Counted from the stretch's first letter, positions 24,337 through 31,940 are shown. The stretch is DNA of 64,000 nt from Methylocystis sp. SC2 (GCF_000304315.1 NC_018485.1:1644501-1708500), one strand, 5' to 3'. Numbers and translations are program-made. The notes: generated by a model not told the origin, from the letters alone.

Positions 24337-25230
24337 TTAGCCCGCGTCGGCAACTGCGTCATGGAAATCGTGCTCATGGACGATAAGAAGTCGCGCGCCA
24401 GCTTTGCGTAATTCGACCGCCTTCTCCACCTTGCGCCCATAGCAGGCATACATCCAGCAAGGGTTTCCCTCGGCTCCAACTATCAGATATTGCAGGTTTG
24501 GCGAGACGCCGTGCAATGGCCTACCCCCTCGTTCGATGACGAGATCGAAAAATTCCGCCCTCGTGTATTTTTCCGACGCGCCAGTGAAACAGAATGTCGA
24601 CCCGCCAAACGAAATCTCCGGCTGCACAGCGCACACGCCGACGATGCGCGCGCCTTCCAAAAGAAGCGGCTGTTTGATTGTCCTGTCGTCCAGAACGGCG
24701 ATAAATTCAGCGAAGAAACCCCGAAGCGTTTGATGCGTCGCCGCATCAATGCCTTCTCCCGCCAAAACCCCTGTGACGAGGCTCGAAACCTCATCATATG
24801 GCCATAGCGTCCTAAGATGATCGCGCTCCTCGAGCCAGTCGGACAGGCCCCTCAGTTCCTGCTCTGTAATTTTGCCATCGGCCATGATCCCACCCAAGAC
24901 TGCGTGCAGCCTTTGCATGTCCGCCGCCGTCCCCCCGGTGAAATCTGACGAGCGCAACTTTTCACAAAGCCATAGGATGTCCTGCTTCTCTTCGTCTGAG
25001 ATGACACCGTCAGCAATTGCGTTTCTGACCACAGGCGCCAGCTCATTAAACGGGTGAGTATCCGTGACGGCGCGATGTTCAAGCAGCCATGTTTCTAGAA
25101 AGGCGACCTCGTCACTGTTTATCTCGCCGTCGATGGTGATGCCTTCGACGATTCCGATGAGCGAATTTAAAGACTTCTCTAGCCGAGACCGTCGAGTGAA
25201 TTTGAAATACTTGGTATGATCCGCGTGCAT
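24337..25230 (-). CDS. TerB-like repeats plus BRCT domain, downstream of the repressor
   Basis: This encodes 297 residues from the ATG at 25230, with GGAGG six bases before it. Residues 15-165 contain two helical TerB-like units marked by TIDGEINSDE and MADGKITEQE. Residues 205-285 form a BRCT domain (GGSTFCFTGASEKYTRAEFF, ERGGRPLHGVSPNLQYLIVG). It starts 23 bp after the repressor stop on the same strand, so it is probably made from the repressor transcript in lysogens, like lambda rexA. The BRCT domain may sense damaged or replicating DNA; an exclusion role is inferred. Confidence 0.8.
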   Translation of the reverse strand: MHADHTKYFKFTRRSRLEKSLNSLIGIVEGITIDGEINSDEVAFLETWLLEHRAVTDTHPFNELAPVVRNAIADGVISDEEKQDILWLCEKLRSSDFTGGTAADMQRLHAVLGGIMADGKITEQELRGLSDWLEERDHLRTLWPYDEVSSLVTGVLAGEGIDAATHQTLRGFFAEFIAVLDDRTIKQPLLLEGARIVGVCAVQPEISFGGSTFCFTGASEKYTRAEFFDLVIERGGRPLHGVSPNLQYLIVGAEGNPCWMYACYGRKVEKAVELRKAGARLLIVHEHDFHDAVADAG

Positions 25231-25253
25231 GATCAACCTCCATGCCGGCCCTC

Positions 25254-25973
25254 TCAGAGCCTTGAAATTCTCCCCGCTACGCGACCGATAATCGCGACAT
25301 TTTCGCCATCCAGAATGAGTTCGAAAGGCTCATATTTCGGGTTGGACGATCGGCAAATGATCCGTGGCGGATCGCTGTTGCGCATCAACTGGACGTGCTT
25401 AACGATCACGCTGTCACCATCCCTGATCGCGAAGATGGCGTCTTGTTTTGGGTCTTGGTTCGAGCGATCAATGAGAACCCGATCTCCAGGCGAGAGGTCC
25501 GGCAACATCGAAGGGCCATCAATGGAGATGATGTCCGTGAACTGTGAGCTGAGCCGCATTTCTCCCTTCAGCCACGAGGAAGGAAAAAACCATTGGTCCT
25601 TCACACGCTCTTGCGCTTGTCCTGCCGAATGATCCCCAGGCAGCGCATAACCCCCTCCGTAAGATGCGCCACCGCGCAAGTCGTATTCCGGGATGCCGCG
25701 TGTCTTGTTTTCAACAATCGGTTCCGACGGCTCTTGGTGCGGGCGATTGAGTCCCCTCGTTTCGCCGAACTGCGATTCGGTGAGCTGCTCCGGCGTCCAG
25801 TCCAGCGCCTTAGCAAGCTTCGCATAATTACCGCCTTGAATACTCGTCTTCCGGTCGATCAAAATATCGTTTACGAAGCCCTTCTTCAGGCCCCCAATCC
25901 TCTCGGCCTCGAACTTGTTTCTACCAAGCTCAACCAAGCGGTCTGAAACAATTTCCTTCAAAGACTTAGCCAT
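25254..25973 (-). CDS. CI/LexA-type prophage repressor (S24 peptidase)
   Basis: The 239-residue protein has an N-terminal HTH (about 5-65: LKEIVSDRLVELGRNKFEAE...VNDILIDRK) and a C-terminal S24 peptidase domain with nucleophile Ser155 (IDGPSMLPDL) and general base Lys192 (DSVIVKHVQ). RecA-stimulated self-cleavage probably occurs within the Gly/Ala-rich hinge near residues 100-110. The ATG at 25973 has no Shine-Dalgarno and lies seven bases from a TATAAA box, so the lysogenic transcript is likely leaderless, as lambda PRM-cI. Operators abut the start. Confidence 0.9.
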   Translation of the reverse strand: MAKSLKEIVSDRLVELGRNKFEAERIGGLKKGFVNDILIDRKTSIQGGNYAKLAKALDWTPEQLTESQFGETRGLNRPHQEPSEPIVENKTRGIPEYDLRGGASYGGGYALPGDHSAGQAQERVKDQWFFPSSWLKGEMRLSSQFTDIISIDGPSMLPDLSPGDRVLIDRSNQDPKQDAIFAIRDGDSVIVKHVQLMRNSDPPRIICRSSNPKYEPFELILDGENVAIIGRVAGRISRL

Positions 25974-26047
25974 ATTGGATTTATACAACACGCCGTTATG
26001 GGTTTCTGGTTGTATTTTTACACTTGACATGGTTGGATTTTTACAAC
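25974..26047. promoter_or_regulatory. Three tandem repressor operators between repressor and cro-like genes
   Basis: Copies are 25974-25989 (ATTG-N8-CAAC), 26009-26024 (GTTG-N8-CACT) and 26032-26047 (GTTG-N8-CAAC), with interiors near GATTTTTA. The outer copies touch the repressor start and the rightward -35/-10 spacer, respectively. This mirrors a three-site OR region. Confidence 0.75.
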
Positions 26048-26053
26048 CATATT
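26024..26053 (+). promoter_or_regulatory. Rightward early promoter (PR-like)
   Basis: A perfect TTGACA (26024-26029) is followed after 18 bp by CATATT (26048-26053). The spacer contains a complete operator. The predicted start of transcription coincides with the ATG at 26060. Confidence 0.65.
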
Positions 26054-26059
26054 CCAGTC

Positions 26060-26344
26060 ATGGAAAAGGAACTTGTCGCCAATCTCAGGGCTGTTTTCGA
26101 CGCCTTCGCAGCTGTCTCGAAACTGAAGGCCTCGACGACGTGGGCAAGAGCGGTTGGCGATGCGCGGTTCATGGACCGGCTCTCGTCGGGATCCAGCTTC
26201 ACGATCAAAACCTACGACAACGCGATCAAATGGTTCTCCGACAACTGGCCTGACGGCGCTGTTTGGCCTGCGGATATTTCGCGGCCGACTCCTTTCGTCA
26301 AACAAACAGCATCCGCCTCCCCTTTCACAGAGGCCGCGCCGTGA
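26060..26344 (+). CDS. Cro-like small regulator candidate
   Basis: The 94-residue helical protein is divergent from the repressor. The segment STTWARAVGDARFMDRLSSG, followed by TIKTYDNAIKWFSDNWP, is a pattern common to small putative HTH proteins at this position in rhizobial prophages. No ribosome site precedes the ATG, matching a leaderless transcript. By position it is the likely Cro or anti-repressor; DNA binding is not proven. Confidence 0.65.
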   Translation: MEKELVANLRAVFDAFAAVSKLKASTTWARAVGDARFMDRLSSGSSFTIKTYDNAIKWFSDNWPDGAVWPADISRPTPFVKQTASASPFTEAAP

Positions 26345-26556
26345 CGATCCACGTCCTGCATCGCGCCGAAGTCTTGACGGTCGCCGCCGGCGACGACGGC
26401 GAGATCGCGATCACCTTCCGCTCGCGCGACGACAAAACCAAGATCGAAGCGATTGGTCTGCAGGCCGCCGACGCAGGAATCTTGATTGAAGCACTCTCAA
26501 CTGTGCACGACGGGCGCTCGCCGCGCGTCACCATTCGCGAAGAGGGGAATGCCTGA
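26341..26556 (+). CDS. Small phage protein
   Basis: This encodes 71 residues from a GTG that overlaps the previous stop (GTGA). The beginning VTIHVLHRAEVLTVAAGDDG suggests a small beta-barrel-like fold; the rest is a helix and strand. No family is recognised. Confidence 0.55.
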   Translation: MTIHVLHRAEVLTVAAGDDGEIAITFRSRDDKTKIEAIGLQAADAGILIEALSTVHDGRSPRVTIREEGNA

Positions 26557-26858
26557 TGTTTCGGATCAAACACGCTTTCTCGCATCTCCTCGATCGCTTC
26601 TGCATGGCGGTCTACCGCCGCGGCGAGCGCGCTTGGAAAAACTCTCCCGAGCGCGCCGCTCGGCGCGCCGCCTGGCTGGCGTCGCCGGAGCGCGCAGTGG
26701 AAAGACTGAGAATAAGGGCGGAGGTCTTTGCTGAGCATCAAATCCTCCGCCATCGCCCTAGCGACGGGCCTGTTCCAGACCGAGAGCGGCTAATAGCCGA
26801 CTGGCTTCTTTCTTTTGAGCGTCAGGCGTCCATGCGTCCTGGAATGCGCGCGCAATGA
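26556..26858 (+). CDS. Small basic phage protein
   Basis: The 100-residue Arg/Ala-rich helical protein (begins MFRIKHAFSHLLDRFCMAVY) starts in a TGATG junction. Its last 34 codons overlap the convergent gene below, so one of the two may be shorter than drawn or not expressed. Confidence 0.45.
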   Translation: MFRIKHAFSHLLDRFCMAVYRRGERAWKNSPERAARRAAWLASPERAVERLRIRAEVFAEHQILRHRPSDGPVPDRERLIADWLLSFERQASMRPGMRAQ

Positions 26859-27027
26859 GCGCCTCGCGAAACCTCTCGGCGAAGGAGTACTCGTGCTCGA
26901 TGAGCGCCGTCGCGATTGCGACGATCGCATCGAAATGCGCTTCGCCAGTGAAAAGAAGATCATCCCGCATCGTCGAAACTCTCATGGCAAGGTCTTCGAC
27001 GCGCGCTTCCAGTTCTTCGATATCCAT
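26758..27027 (-). CDS. Small acidic coiled-coil phage protein
   Basis: The 89-residue protein begins MDIEELEARVEDLAMRVSTM, a leucine-rich coiled coil, and has GAGGA before its ATG. It is the only leftward gene in this rightward stretch and overlaps the end of its convergent neighbour by 101 bp. No family is recognised. Confidence 0.5.
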   Translation of the reverse strand: MDIEELEARVEDLAMRVSTMRDDLLFTGEAHFDAIVAIATALIEHEYSFAERFREALIARAFQDAWTPDAQKKEASRLLAALGLEQARR

Positions 27028-27202
27028 GGTTCGTCCTCATAGGTTGTCCAAGCCTTCCCATGATGGCGAAAGCCGCGGGGCGCGCAAGCGTTCCGCGGCG
27101 CGGTTTCAAGACGATCGCGACCCGCAATGGGGCGTCTTCGTCTGGGGCGCTGTGATGTTCGCATTCTGGATCGGCGTGTTCATCTGGTGGAAGGCGTCAT
27201 GA
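27026..27202 (+). CDS. Small single-span membrane protein (start uncertain)
   Basis: The C-terminal part is clear: WGVFVWGAVMFAFWIGVFIW is a strong Trp-rich membrane span, and the stop overlaps the next start (ATGA). The ATG at 27026 gives 58 residues but has a poor ribosome site; a TTG at 27044 is an alternative. Confidence 0.45.
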   Translation: MVRPHRLSKPSHDGESRGARKRSAARFQDDRDPQWGVFVWGAVMFAFWIGVFIWWKAS

Positions 27203-27342
27203 CCGATCCCGACGACATTCGCCTGAGCACGCGCGCCTCGCTGATCCTCATCGGCTGCGCCGGCCTCGCGCTCGGTCTGTTTCTGTATTTCGGCAAGGTC
27301 GCGATCGATGAGGCTGTGCGCCTCATCTTCGGGCCAGGCTGA
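27199..27342 (+). CDS. 47-residue single-span membrane protein
   Basis: From the ATG at 27199: an acidic N-terminus (MTDPDDIRLSTRAS), one span (LILIGCAGLALGLFLYF) and a short tail. It is coupled to the preceding membrane peptide, so the two may form a small membrane complex. Unknown function. Confidence 0.55.
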   Translation: MTDPDDIRLSTRASLILIGCAGLALGLFLYFGKVAIDEAVRLIFGPG

Positions 27343-28069
27343 TCGTGAGCTTCGCGGCGATTTCGGATCCCGCCGCGTCGTCCTGCGCCGCAAGGAATGT
27401 GCGGCTCGCGTTGCGGTGAGAGTCGCAACGCTCCGTTGAGCCCTCCTTGGGCGTTTCCTCCCTCAACTGCCGGGCGCTTCGGCGTCCGGCTCTTTTGGGG
27501 AACTGAATTTGTATCTGCTCTTCCGACTGGCCAGTTGGCCCGCAAATAAACCGAGCATCGTGTTTCGAAGCGGAACTAGGAACGCGCCGAGCCATGGACG
27601 GCATCATCAGGTCTGACCGGAGGCCAAAGAGGATTCCATGGACGACGGCGGTTTGGAGGCGGGTGTGCATCTCGACCGTTCGTTACTGGTGACAGCGGGA
27701 GAGACTGCACGGAATTTTGTTTCGACGGGCTCCTTCGAGACGCCGCTTCGCGGCTCCTCATCAGGTGAGGTTTCGAAGGCGGCGGACCGGCCTGTCGTTC
27801 CTGTGTGCGTCGCATCGCGTTGCGTCTGATTGGCGTCTCCGCGTCGCGTTGCGTCGAGTTTCGTAAAGGAGTTTGGGGAGGCGGACGCAAAACCTTTCGC
27901 CGCCCCGCGTTTGACTGGGGCTGTCATTCAGAATTCGTTCGATGACGCGCGCGGCGGGCTGGCCGATCCGCGTCCAACTGTCCGAGTGAGCGTCTATCTC
28001 GTCTTCGTCCATGTCCCGATAGGAGCATGTCGACGCATGACGAATCGTCAGAGATTTGAGGACAAACGC
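27343..28069. other. 727-bp stretch with no convincing gene
   Basis: It separates the small membrane genes from the DNA-metabolism block. A 63-codon frame at 27638-27829 has an AGAGGA ribosome site and could be a short gene, but its composition is unremarkable and its 3' end runs into the pentamer-repeat array at 27811-27868. A 5'-extended start of the following gene at 28037 is possible. I see no strong promoter or terminator. Confidence 0.5.
27811..27868. repeat. Degenerate pentanucleotide-period array, copy 1
   Basis: The run tgcgt-cgcat-cgcgt-tgcgt and, after a slip, gcgtc-gcgtt-gcgtc-gagtt repeats with period 5. It is the same class of sequence as the arrays at 49.9-51.0 kb. Confidence 0.7.
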
Positions 28070-28405
28070 ATGAGCATCGCGGCGACCGCCGAAAAGATCA
28101 TCCGCGAAACCATGGCGGAGCGCGGGCTGAAAAAGCCGGACGCGCGTCGCGTCGTGGCGCGCGAGGTCGGCGTCAAGCCCGGCGCGTTGGAGCGCCTGGG
28201 CAACGGCTCGCTCGTCCATGTCGAACGCATTACCGATCGGATCAACGCCTATGTCGTGCAGCGGCTGGAAAGAAAGATTGCGGATATTGAGCACGAACTG
28301 GCGCTGGCTCGCCTTAAGGCTGATCGCACTGTTGAACCTGACATTGACCGCGCGCGGGCTGCGCTCGAAGACGCGAGGCGGGCGCTGCGCCATGACGGAA
28401 AATGA
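28070..28405 (+). CDS. Conserved rhizobial phage protein, helical
   Basis: This encodes 111 residues from the ATG at 28070 (TGAGG eight bases before it); an ATG at 28037 would add 11 residues. The first half resembles an HTH (LKKPDARRVVAREVGVKPGAL); the second is a coiled coil (RLERKIADIEHELALARLKA). It heads the block with the VRR-NUC-like, GapR-like and GcrA-like genes. A DNA-binding role is plausible. Confidence 0.65.
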   Translation: MSIAATAEKIIRETMAERGLKKPDARRVVAREVGVKPGALERLGNGSLVHVERITDRINAYVVQRLERKIADIEHELALARLKADRTVEPDIDRARAALEDARRALRHDGK

Positions 28406-28739
28406 ATTGGAGCGCGCGATCGTCGGCTATCTCGACATCCGGCTGCAGAAAGGCCATTGCGCGCTGGCGCTGCCGAAGGGCGAGAGCCTGTCCGGATTTT
28501 GGCGGGAGCGCGCCTCGCCCGCCCTGCTACGCGCCGGCGCGCCGCGCCTGGCGATTGTCGGCGCGGGCAAAATCTATCTGATCTTCACGCGCACCGAGGG
28601 CGACGACCTTTCCGAACTTGAGGAGGAATTCAAGGCGTGGTGCGCGGCGCATGACACGCCTTATTGCGTGGCCCGCTGCGTCGATGACATTCGCGTCGCG
28701 CTCGACCATTGGCGTATCCCGGTGAGGGCTGCGGCATGA
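28392..28739 (+). CDS. VRR-NUC-like protein lacking nuclease residues
   Basis: The 115-residue protein has the VRR-NUC outline: [24 protein letters not shown] at the N-terminus, [20 protein letters not shown] in the core, and [18 protein letters not shown] at the end. Active members have PD and ExK at the places that here read PR and FTR, so metal-dependent cleavage is probably lost. It may keep a DNA-binding or structural role. It overlaps the previous gene by 14 bp and the next by 4 bp. Confidence 0.65.
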   Translation: MTENELERAIVGYLDIRLQKGHCALALPKGESLSGFWRERASPALLRAGAPRLAIVGAGKIYLIFTRTEGDDLSELEEEFKAWCAAHDTPYCVARCVDDIRVALDHWRIPVRAAA

Positions 28740-29046
28740 GCGACAGGGTAGACGGCGGACAGTTGCGCGCCTTCATCGAGCGGATCGAGAAGCTCGAAGA
28801 GGAAAAGCGCGCGATCGGCGACGACATCAAGAGCGTTTACGCGGAGCCAAATCGACCGGATTCGATCCGAAAGCCATGCGCGCCATCGTGGCGATGCGCC
28901 GGCAAGACAAGCATAAGCGCGAAGAATTCGAGGCGATCCTCAATCTTTACATGGACGCGCTCGGCATGCTCGGCGACACGCCGCTGGGCCGCGCCATGAC
29001 CGGGCGTCGCCGCCTGCCCAACCGCCGCGCCGGCGAGACCCGCGCG
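28736..29046 (+). pseudogene. Frameshifted GapR-like (DUF2312) gene
   Basis: The first 37 codons read as a normal DUF2312/GapR N-terminus ([20 protein letters not shown] then DDIKSVYAE), and the continuation ([20 protein letters not shown], then [11 protein letters not shown]) is in another frame. One G appears missing near 28846: restoring it joins both halves. GapR is a nucleoid protein binding overtwisted DNA in Caulobacter and is often carried by phages. The defect could be a real mutation, a sequencing error, or less likely recoding. The corrected frame has no stop before the following gene, so a fusion is possible. Confidence 0.75.
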
Positions 29047-29328
29047 ATGATGTTCCGCGACCGCGAATATCGTCTGACGGTCGGGCGCTTCGACGACGGC
29101 GGGCTCGCCGAAATTTTCATCGACGCGGAAAAGGCCTCGACCGATTCCGCCGACGACGCGCGCGACGCGGCGCTTTGCCTGTCGCTCGCCCTGCAATTCG
29201 GCGTGCCGTCGGAAACGATCCGCCAGGCCGTGACCCGCGCCAGCAATGGCGCGCCGGCCGGGGTGATCGGCGCCGTGCTGGACGCCTTGGCTGTCGACGA
29301 AACAAGGGAGCCGCATCGTGACGCATGA
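28996..29328 (+). CDS. TSCPD/ribonucleotide-reductase-tail-like protein
   Basis: The segment [20 protein letters not shown], then [23 protein letters not shown] and IGAVLDAL, resembles the C-terminal part of NrdJ/NrdA-type reductases as found in stand-alone small proteins of alphaproteobacteria and their phages. Starts at 28996 or 29047 are possible; the former overlaps a stop as ATGA. It may influence nucleotide metabolism, but catalytic parts of a reductase are absent. Confidence 0.65.
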   Translation: MTGRRRLPNRRAGETRAMMFRDREYRLTVGRFDDGGLAEIFIDAEKASTDSADDARDAALCLSLALQFGVPSETIRQAVTRASNGAPAGVIGAVLDALAVDETREPHRDA

Positions 29329-30202
29329 GCCGCGCGCGGGCAGTAAATTTGCGGAGGTGTTGCGCCGCGCCCGGCAAGGCGCGACGCAAAAGCAGATCGC
29401 GGCGCAGACCGGCTTTGAATATTTTTATGTCGGCGTGGCGCTGGCAAAGCTGCGTGGCCGTGGGCTGCTGGCGAAGCCCGATGAGATCTGGACCGACGCG
29501 GTGCTTGAAGCGCTGCGCGTCGCCATTGTCGTCGATGGGCTGAAAGGCACGGCGGCGGCCGCGCGGCTGACGCAGCGGTTCGAGCGGCCGTTCAGTCGCG
29601 ATCAGGTCGTCGGCGTCGCGCTGCGCCGCGGCTGGCGCGCGGGCGCTGTCGACGCAGGGGCGGGCCTCGCCAAAAATCCGCCGCGCTGGACGGCGGCGGC
29701 TGAAGCCGCGTTGCGCGCCGCTGTCGCGGATAAATTGTCAGGCCGCGAAGCCGGCGTGCGCCTCACCGAGATGTTCAAAATTCCCTATTCACGCAACATG
29801 TGCATCGCCAAAGCGCAGAGGCTAGGCCTGCAATTTATCAGCGAACCTGGACCGCGCTGCGCAAAATCAGCGCCTCAAGCGTCGGCGCGCCGGGCCGCGC
29901 GCCAGAAGAAACGCGCGCCTGCGGTCGTCTGCGGCGAAGCGCAAGAGGCCTGGGCGCCGCAGCGGCTGGCGCTGCTCGATATGCGCCCGGGCGACTGCCG
30001 CTACCCGCTTGGCGACCCGGGCGCGGAAGGCTTCGGCTTTTGCGGCGCGCCGGCGCGGCCCGGCGAAACCTATTGCGCCCATTGCGCGCGCATCGCCTAT
30101 GAGACGCCAGCGCAGCGCCGCAAGCGGCGCAAGGAATGGTGCGACGCGCGCGGCCTGCGCGTCGAGCGCGAATGGACCGGGCGCGAAGGGAGGCCGGCGT
30201 GA
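29318..30202 (+). CDS. GcrA-like cell-cycle regulator homologue
   Basis: The 294-residue protein uses a GTG behind GGGAG. The middle part (about 123-168) reads WTAAAEAALRAAVADKLSGREA..YSRNMCIAKAQRLGL, like the GcrA helical DNA-binding domain. The C-terminus has the family's Cys-containing signature: CRYPLGDPGAEGFGFCG and YCAHCARIAYE. Host GcrA binds methylated GANTC sites and sigma-70 to time cell-cycle genes in alphaproteobacteria. A phage copy, twice the usual length because of an extra N-terminal HTH region, could redirect host or phage transcription. Confidence 0.8.
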   Translation: MTHEPRAGSKFAEVLRRARQGATQKQIAAQTGFEYFYVGVALAKLRGRGLLAKPDEIWTDAVLEALRVAIVVDGLKGTAAAARLTQRFERPFSRDQVVGVALRRGWRAGAVDAGAGLAKNPPRWTAAAEAALRAAVADKLSGREAGVRLTEMFKIPYSRNMCIAKAQRLGLQFISEPGPRCAKSAPQASARRAARQKKRAPAVVCGEAQEAWAPQRLALLDMRPGDCRYPLGDPGAEGFGFCGAPARPGETYCAHCARIAYETPAQRRKRRKEWCDARGLRVEREWTGREGRPA

Positions 30203-30798
30203 CGCGCCGCGCCAATCCGGCCGTGGCGCCGCAGGAGATGGTCGACGCAGCGATCGCGGCGGCGGCCAAGATATTCGGGGCGACGCCGCGCGAGGTGCGG
30301 CGCGGGTCGCGCCGGCACGCGGCGCGGCGGGCCAGCATCGTCGCCGTGGCCGGGCTCGCCGCGGCCTGTCCCGAGGCGACGCTGACCAGCGTCGGGCGGC
30401 AGTTCGGCTATTACGCCGACGGGCGCGGCGCGATCGAGCGGGTCTGCGTGGCGCGACAGGCGACATGGTGGCGCGACGATGCGGTCGAGCGGGTCGCCGA
30501 GGCGGCGCGCGCCGCGCGCGCCGCGCCGATCTCGCCGCCGATCTCGCCGCTAATCGTCGCGCCAAGCGTCGCGCCAGCGCCTACGCCAGGCCAAACGCCA
30601 GGCCAAACGCCAGGCCAAACGCCAAGCCAAACGCCAAGCCCAGCGGCGCGCGGGCCGCGCGTCGCGCGACTCCGGCCCGCGCCGCGGCCCCGCGACGTCG
30701 CGCCGATCCTGTGCGGCGATCCGCCCAAGGGCCGGCGCGAGCTGCTCGAGGCGCTGGCGAGTCCCGACTATGGACGCAGCAACGGCAGGTGGGCGTGA
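30199..30798 (+). CDS. DnaA domain IV-like protein with PGQT repeats
   Basis: This encodes 199 residues from a GTG (GTGA junction). Residues 15-95 resemble the DnaA C-terminal DNA-binding domain: AKIFGATPREVRRGSRRHAA, ATLTSVGRQFGYYADGRGAI. An Ala/Pro linker with PGQTPGQTPGQTPSQTPS and a basic C-terminus follow. The AAA+ domain of DnaA is missing, so it cannot melt an origin alone; it might recognise DnaA boxes and compete with or recruit host DnaA. Confidence 0.7.
   Translation: MTRRANPAVAPQEMVDAAIAAAAKIFGATPREVRRGSRRHAARRASIVAVAGLAAACPEATLTSVGRQFGYYADGRGAIERVCVARQATWWRDDAVERVAEAARAARAAPISPPISPLIVAPSVAPAPTPGQTPGQTPGQTPSQTPSPAARGPRVARLRPAPRPRDVAPILCGDPPKGRRELLEALASPDYGRSNGRWA
30584..30643. 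repeat. 12-bp tandem repeat (five units) in the DnaA-like gene
   Basis: Units of CGCCAGGCCAAA (three exact, then two variants with AAG/CAG changes) encode the PGQT/PSQT linker of the protein. Slippage would lengthen or shorten the linker by four residues per unit. Confidence 0.9.
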
Positions 30799-31520
30799 TG
30801 GCCGGCCTTGGCGAATTTGGCGAACATATGCGCCGGCAAGAGATGGATCTCGCGCGGAATCGAAACGCGCTTGTCGGCCGCGTCGACATGGCGCGCAAGC
30901 CGCCTGGTCCGCTCAGCGCGAGCGGCGAATGGCTGTGCGGGCATTGGGCGCAGACCGCCTCGGGCCGCGTCTTTTATCCGCTCGATCCGCGCGTCGAAGA
31001 CATCTGCATTTACGACATCGCCGCCGGCCTGTCGCGCCTATGCCGCTACGCCGGGCAGCTGCGCGACGACGTCGAGCATTATTCGATCGCCGAGCATAGC
31101 GTTTGTCTTGCGCGCTATTTTTACGCGCGCGGCGAGATCGATCTGGCGCGCTGGGCGCTGATGCATGACGCCGCCGAATTCTGCGGCGAATTGATCCGCC
31201 CGATCAAAAGCGCGGTTTCCGAATATCGCACGATCGAGGCGCGGATCATGCGCGTGATCTGCGCGCGCTTCGGCCTGCCGCTCGTTGAGCCGGACGCGGT
31301 GAAACGCGCCGATCTGCGCATCCTGCTCGATGAGCGCGCCGCGGTGATGGCGCCGCCGCCCGCGCCCTGGGACGTCGACGATATGGCGCCGCTCGGCGCG
31401 ATCATCCTTTGCTACCCGTCGCGCATGGCGCGCGCTGCGTTCCTGCATTGGTTCGGCGTGCTGTTTCCGAATGAACAGCTCAGCTTCGCTTCACGTGAAA
31501 CATCATCAACGGCGAGGTAA
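30798..31520 (+). CDS. HD-domain nucleotide hydrolase (YfbR-like)
   Basis: The 240-residue protein has the HD metal signature: HYSIAEHSVCLARYF, then LARWALMHDAAEFCGELIRPIK, followed by helices ending KRADLRILLDERAAVM. Phage members of this group are mostly 5'-deoxynucleotidases or related hydrolases, thought to tune dNTP pools. The start overlaps the previous stop (TGATG). Confidence 0.85.
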   Translation: MAGLGEFGEHMRRQEMDLARNRNALVGRVDMARKPPGPLSASGEWLCGHWAQTASGRVFYPLDPRVEDICIYDIAAGLSRLCRYAGQLRDDVEHYSIAEHSVCLARYFYARGEIDLARWALMHDAAEFCGELIRPIKSAVSEYRTIEARIMRVICARFGLPLVEPDAVKRADLRILLDERAAVMAPPPAPWDVDDMAPLGAIILCYPSRMARAAFLHWFGVLFPNEQLSFASRETSSTAR

Positions 31521-31525
31521 TCAAA

Positions 31526-31939
31526 ATGAATGAGAGAATCATCGGAACATTCCTAGCTTTCTTTATAATTTTCATCATCTGCGCGGGGCTCGCCGGATGC
31601 CCTCAATATGGCGTCTATCAACAACGCCTCGCCGGCGAGGCGGAACTCGCCAAAGCTGAGTTCTCTAAACGCATCGCTGTTACCTCCGCCCAAGCCAAAT
31701 TGGACGCCGCGAAACTCGAAGCCCAAACGGATGTTGTGCGCGCAGAGGGCGTAGCGAGCGCGAACAAAATCGTCGCCGACAGTCTAGGCGGCCCAGAAGG
31801 TTACCTGCGCTGGAAATATATCGAAATGCTCGAGCGCTCCGATGCTGCCGGGCATGACGTCATCTATGTCCCCACTGAAGCCGGCCTCCCGATCCTCGAA
31901 GCCGGCAAGCGCCAGCGTAAAGAAACCGGAGGCCAGTGA
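31526..31939 (+). CDS. Phage lipoprotein/membrane protein
   Basis: The 137-residue protein has a hydrophobic N-terminus (FLAFFIIFIICAGLAGC) ending in a lipobox LAGC (Cys25). A long Ala/Glu helix follows (LAGEAELAKAEFSKRIAV), then YLRWKYIEML and VIYVPTEAGLPILEAGKR, which is a recurrent signature of phage-encoded membrane-anchored proteins. It resembles a shortened band-7-like helix; function unknown. Confidence 0.7.
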   Translation: MNERIIGTFLAFFIIFIICAGLAGCPQYGVYQQRLAGEAELAKAEFSKRIAVTSAQAKLDAAKLEAQTDVVRAEGVASANKIVADSLGGPEGYLRWKYIEMLERSDAAGHDVIYVPTEAGLPILEAGKRQRKETGGQ

Positions 31940-31940
31940 G

